In this document: piece after piece, positions 6,954 through 7,397 of the stretch
Numbering within the stretch: position 1 is the stretch's first letter
Layout of the letters: every line of letters begins with the position of its first letter
Assembly (NCBI GenBank): GCA_052031065.1
Contig: JBPEXY010000030.1
Location: 1-7,397 of the forward strand
DNA: 7,397 nt
Direction of reading: 5' to 3'
Source: JBPEXY01 sp052031065
Lineage (GTDB): Bacteria > Pseudomonadota > Gammaproteobacteria > Immundisolibacterales > Immundisolibacteraceae
Notes under the pieces: model-generated
What the model was told of the DNA's origin: nothing
Database searches by the model: none
What the model saw: the letters and a program-made list of their open reading frames with translations, nothing else
Program-made: the position numbers and the translations under genes

Positions 6954-7397
6954 TTATTTTATTCGCGGCAACCTGCTCTGCAGCAGCGCGACGGAATCTT
7001 CGCTGGTGGTCTGCGCAAGCAGCCCGACCTGTGCTCGGCCAGCGAGAGCCTCCAGGGCCTGTTGGCGGGCCAGGAAGGCATCGCGATGGTGCATCGCTGT
7101 TTTGGCGTCCGGTTTAAGTAAAAACTGTCGCCGTCCATCAGTCACCGGGTAGCGCCCACGCTCGGGCAGTTTTTCTTCCAGCGGATCATAGATCTGATGC
7201 AAAAAAAGTTCGCTGTGATCTGCAAGTCTGTTCAATAACTGGCGGGAAGGATCGGTTCGCTGCGCGGTGAGACCGCGAAAATCGCTGATCAGAAACAGCA
7301 GCGAGCCGGGCCGGGCCAGTCGCAGCACTCTGCGCAGAGCGGTTTCGAGGCTGGTAGCGGAGGACGACGGGTTGTTCCCCTCTACCTGCTGGTGCTC
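6954..7397 (-). CDS. DUF58 protein, C-terminal half, cut by window edge
   Basis: The last 147 codons of a DUF58 protein; the family is about 300 residues, so the N-terminal half lies past the right edge. The frame is open to base 7397, and the GTG at 7328 is an internal valine, not a start. Visible family marks are SLLFLISDFRGL (32-43), holding the VWA-like aspartate, and IYDPLEEKLPERGRYPVTDG (69-88). Then comes the helical segment FLARQQALEALAGRAQVG, ending TTSEDSVALLQSRLPRIK. No membrane segment is seen in this half. DUF58 proteins have a VWA-like fold and typically sit directly after a moxR AAA+ gene, which is therefore expected just outside the window. It would be the cytoplasmic adaptor of the Bat system. 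Its TAA stop is in the same frame as, and 30 bases before, the DUF4381 start. Confidence 0.92.
   Translation of the reverse strand, partial: EHQQVEGNNPSSSATSLETALRRVLRLARPGSLLFLISDFRGLTAQRTDPSRQLLNRLADHSELFLHQIYDPLEEKLPERGRYPVTDGRRQFLLKPDAKTAMHHRDAFLARQQALEALAGRAQVGLLAQTTSEDSVALLQSRLPRIK

Noticed and set aside
6924..6956. Possible readthrough or former fusion of DUF58 and DUF4381, since both are in one frame separated by a TAA and ten sense codons
   Set aside because: Both proteins have normal family ends and starts, and separate genes are the norm; same frame is a one-in-three chance.
1593..7397. A wholly new defence or mobile system
   Set aside because: All genes match the known Bat/MoxR-VWA operon; there is no nuclease, integrase, transposase, tRNA junction or composition break.

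Overview
Every gene I can support in this window lies on the minus strand, so transcription runs from base 7397 toward base 1. The window is dense, moderately GC-rich bacterial DNA. The gene order DUF58 - DUF4381 - VWA - VWA/TPR - BatD is the layout typical of gammaproteobacteria. An aromatic-acid-type MFS transporter and a thioredoxin-fold gene fit a free-living, probably aquatic or marine, heterotroph, but I cannot name a genus from the sequence alone.

Bases 7397-1593 hold the distal part of a Bat ('Bacteroides aerotolerance'-type) MoxR/VWA operon. In order of transcription it contains: a DUF58 protein cut by the window edge (7397-6954), a DUF4381 membrane protein (6923-6306), a BatA-like membrane VWA protein (6306-5323), a BatB-like VWA protein fused to a TPR region and a long acidic tail (5326-3344), and BatD (3347-1593). 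The last four genes are tightly coupled: TAATG (1-base overlap), ATGA (4-base overlap) and GTGA (4-base overlap). A moxR AAA+ ATPase gene is expected just beyond base 7397 but is not in the window.

The inferred topology is a membrane complex. DUF58, and the presumed MoxR, sit on the cytoplasmic side. DUF4381 and BatD each carry one main membrane helix followed by a cytoplasmic helical tail. The two VWA domains, the TPR region and the BatD beta-rich domain face the periplasm. In related systems MoxR-type ATPases work with VWA partners in protein maturation or envelope stress. The actual substrate of this system is not known, and nothing here shows it.

After batD comes a 157-base gap (1436-1592) with a perfect 10-base inverted repeat, then a 228-residue cytosolic DsbA-fold protein (1435-749) whose active-site loop reads SCWC rather than CxxC. 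After a further 140-base gap comes the N-terminal half of an MFS transporter of the aromatic-acid symporter (AAHS) type (608-1, running off the window). These two genes are probably separate from the Bat operon.

I see no RNA genes, CRISPR array, insertion sequence or phage element. The window is mainly a known but poorly understood system. The points worth a second look are the SCWC motif, the hydrophobe-free BatB tail with its conserved C-terminal motif, the apparent kinship of the BatD and DUF4381 cytoplasmic tails, and the inverted repeat after batD.
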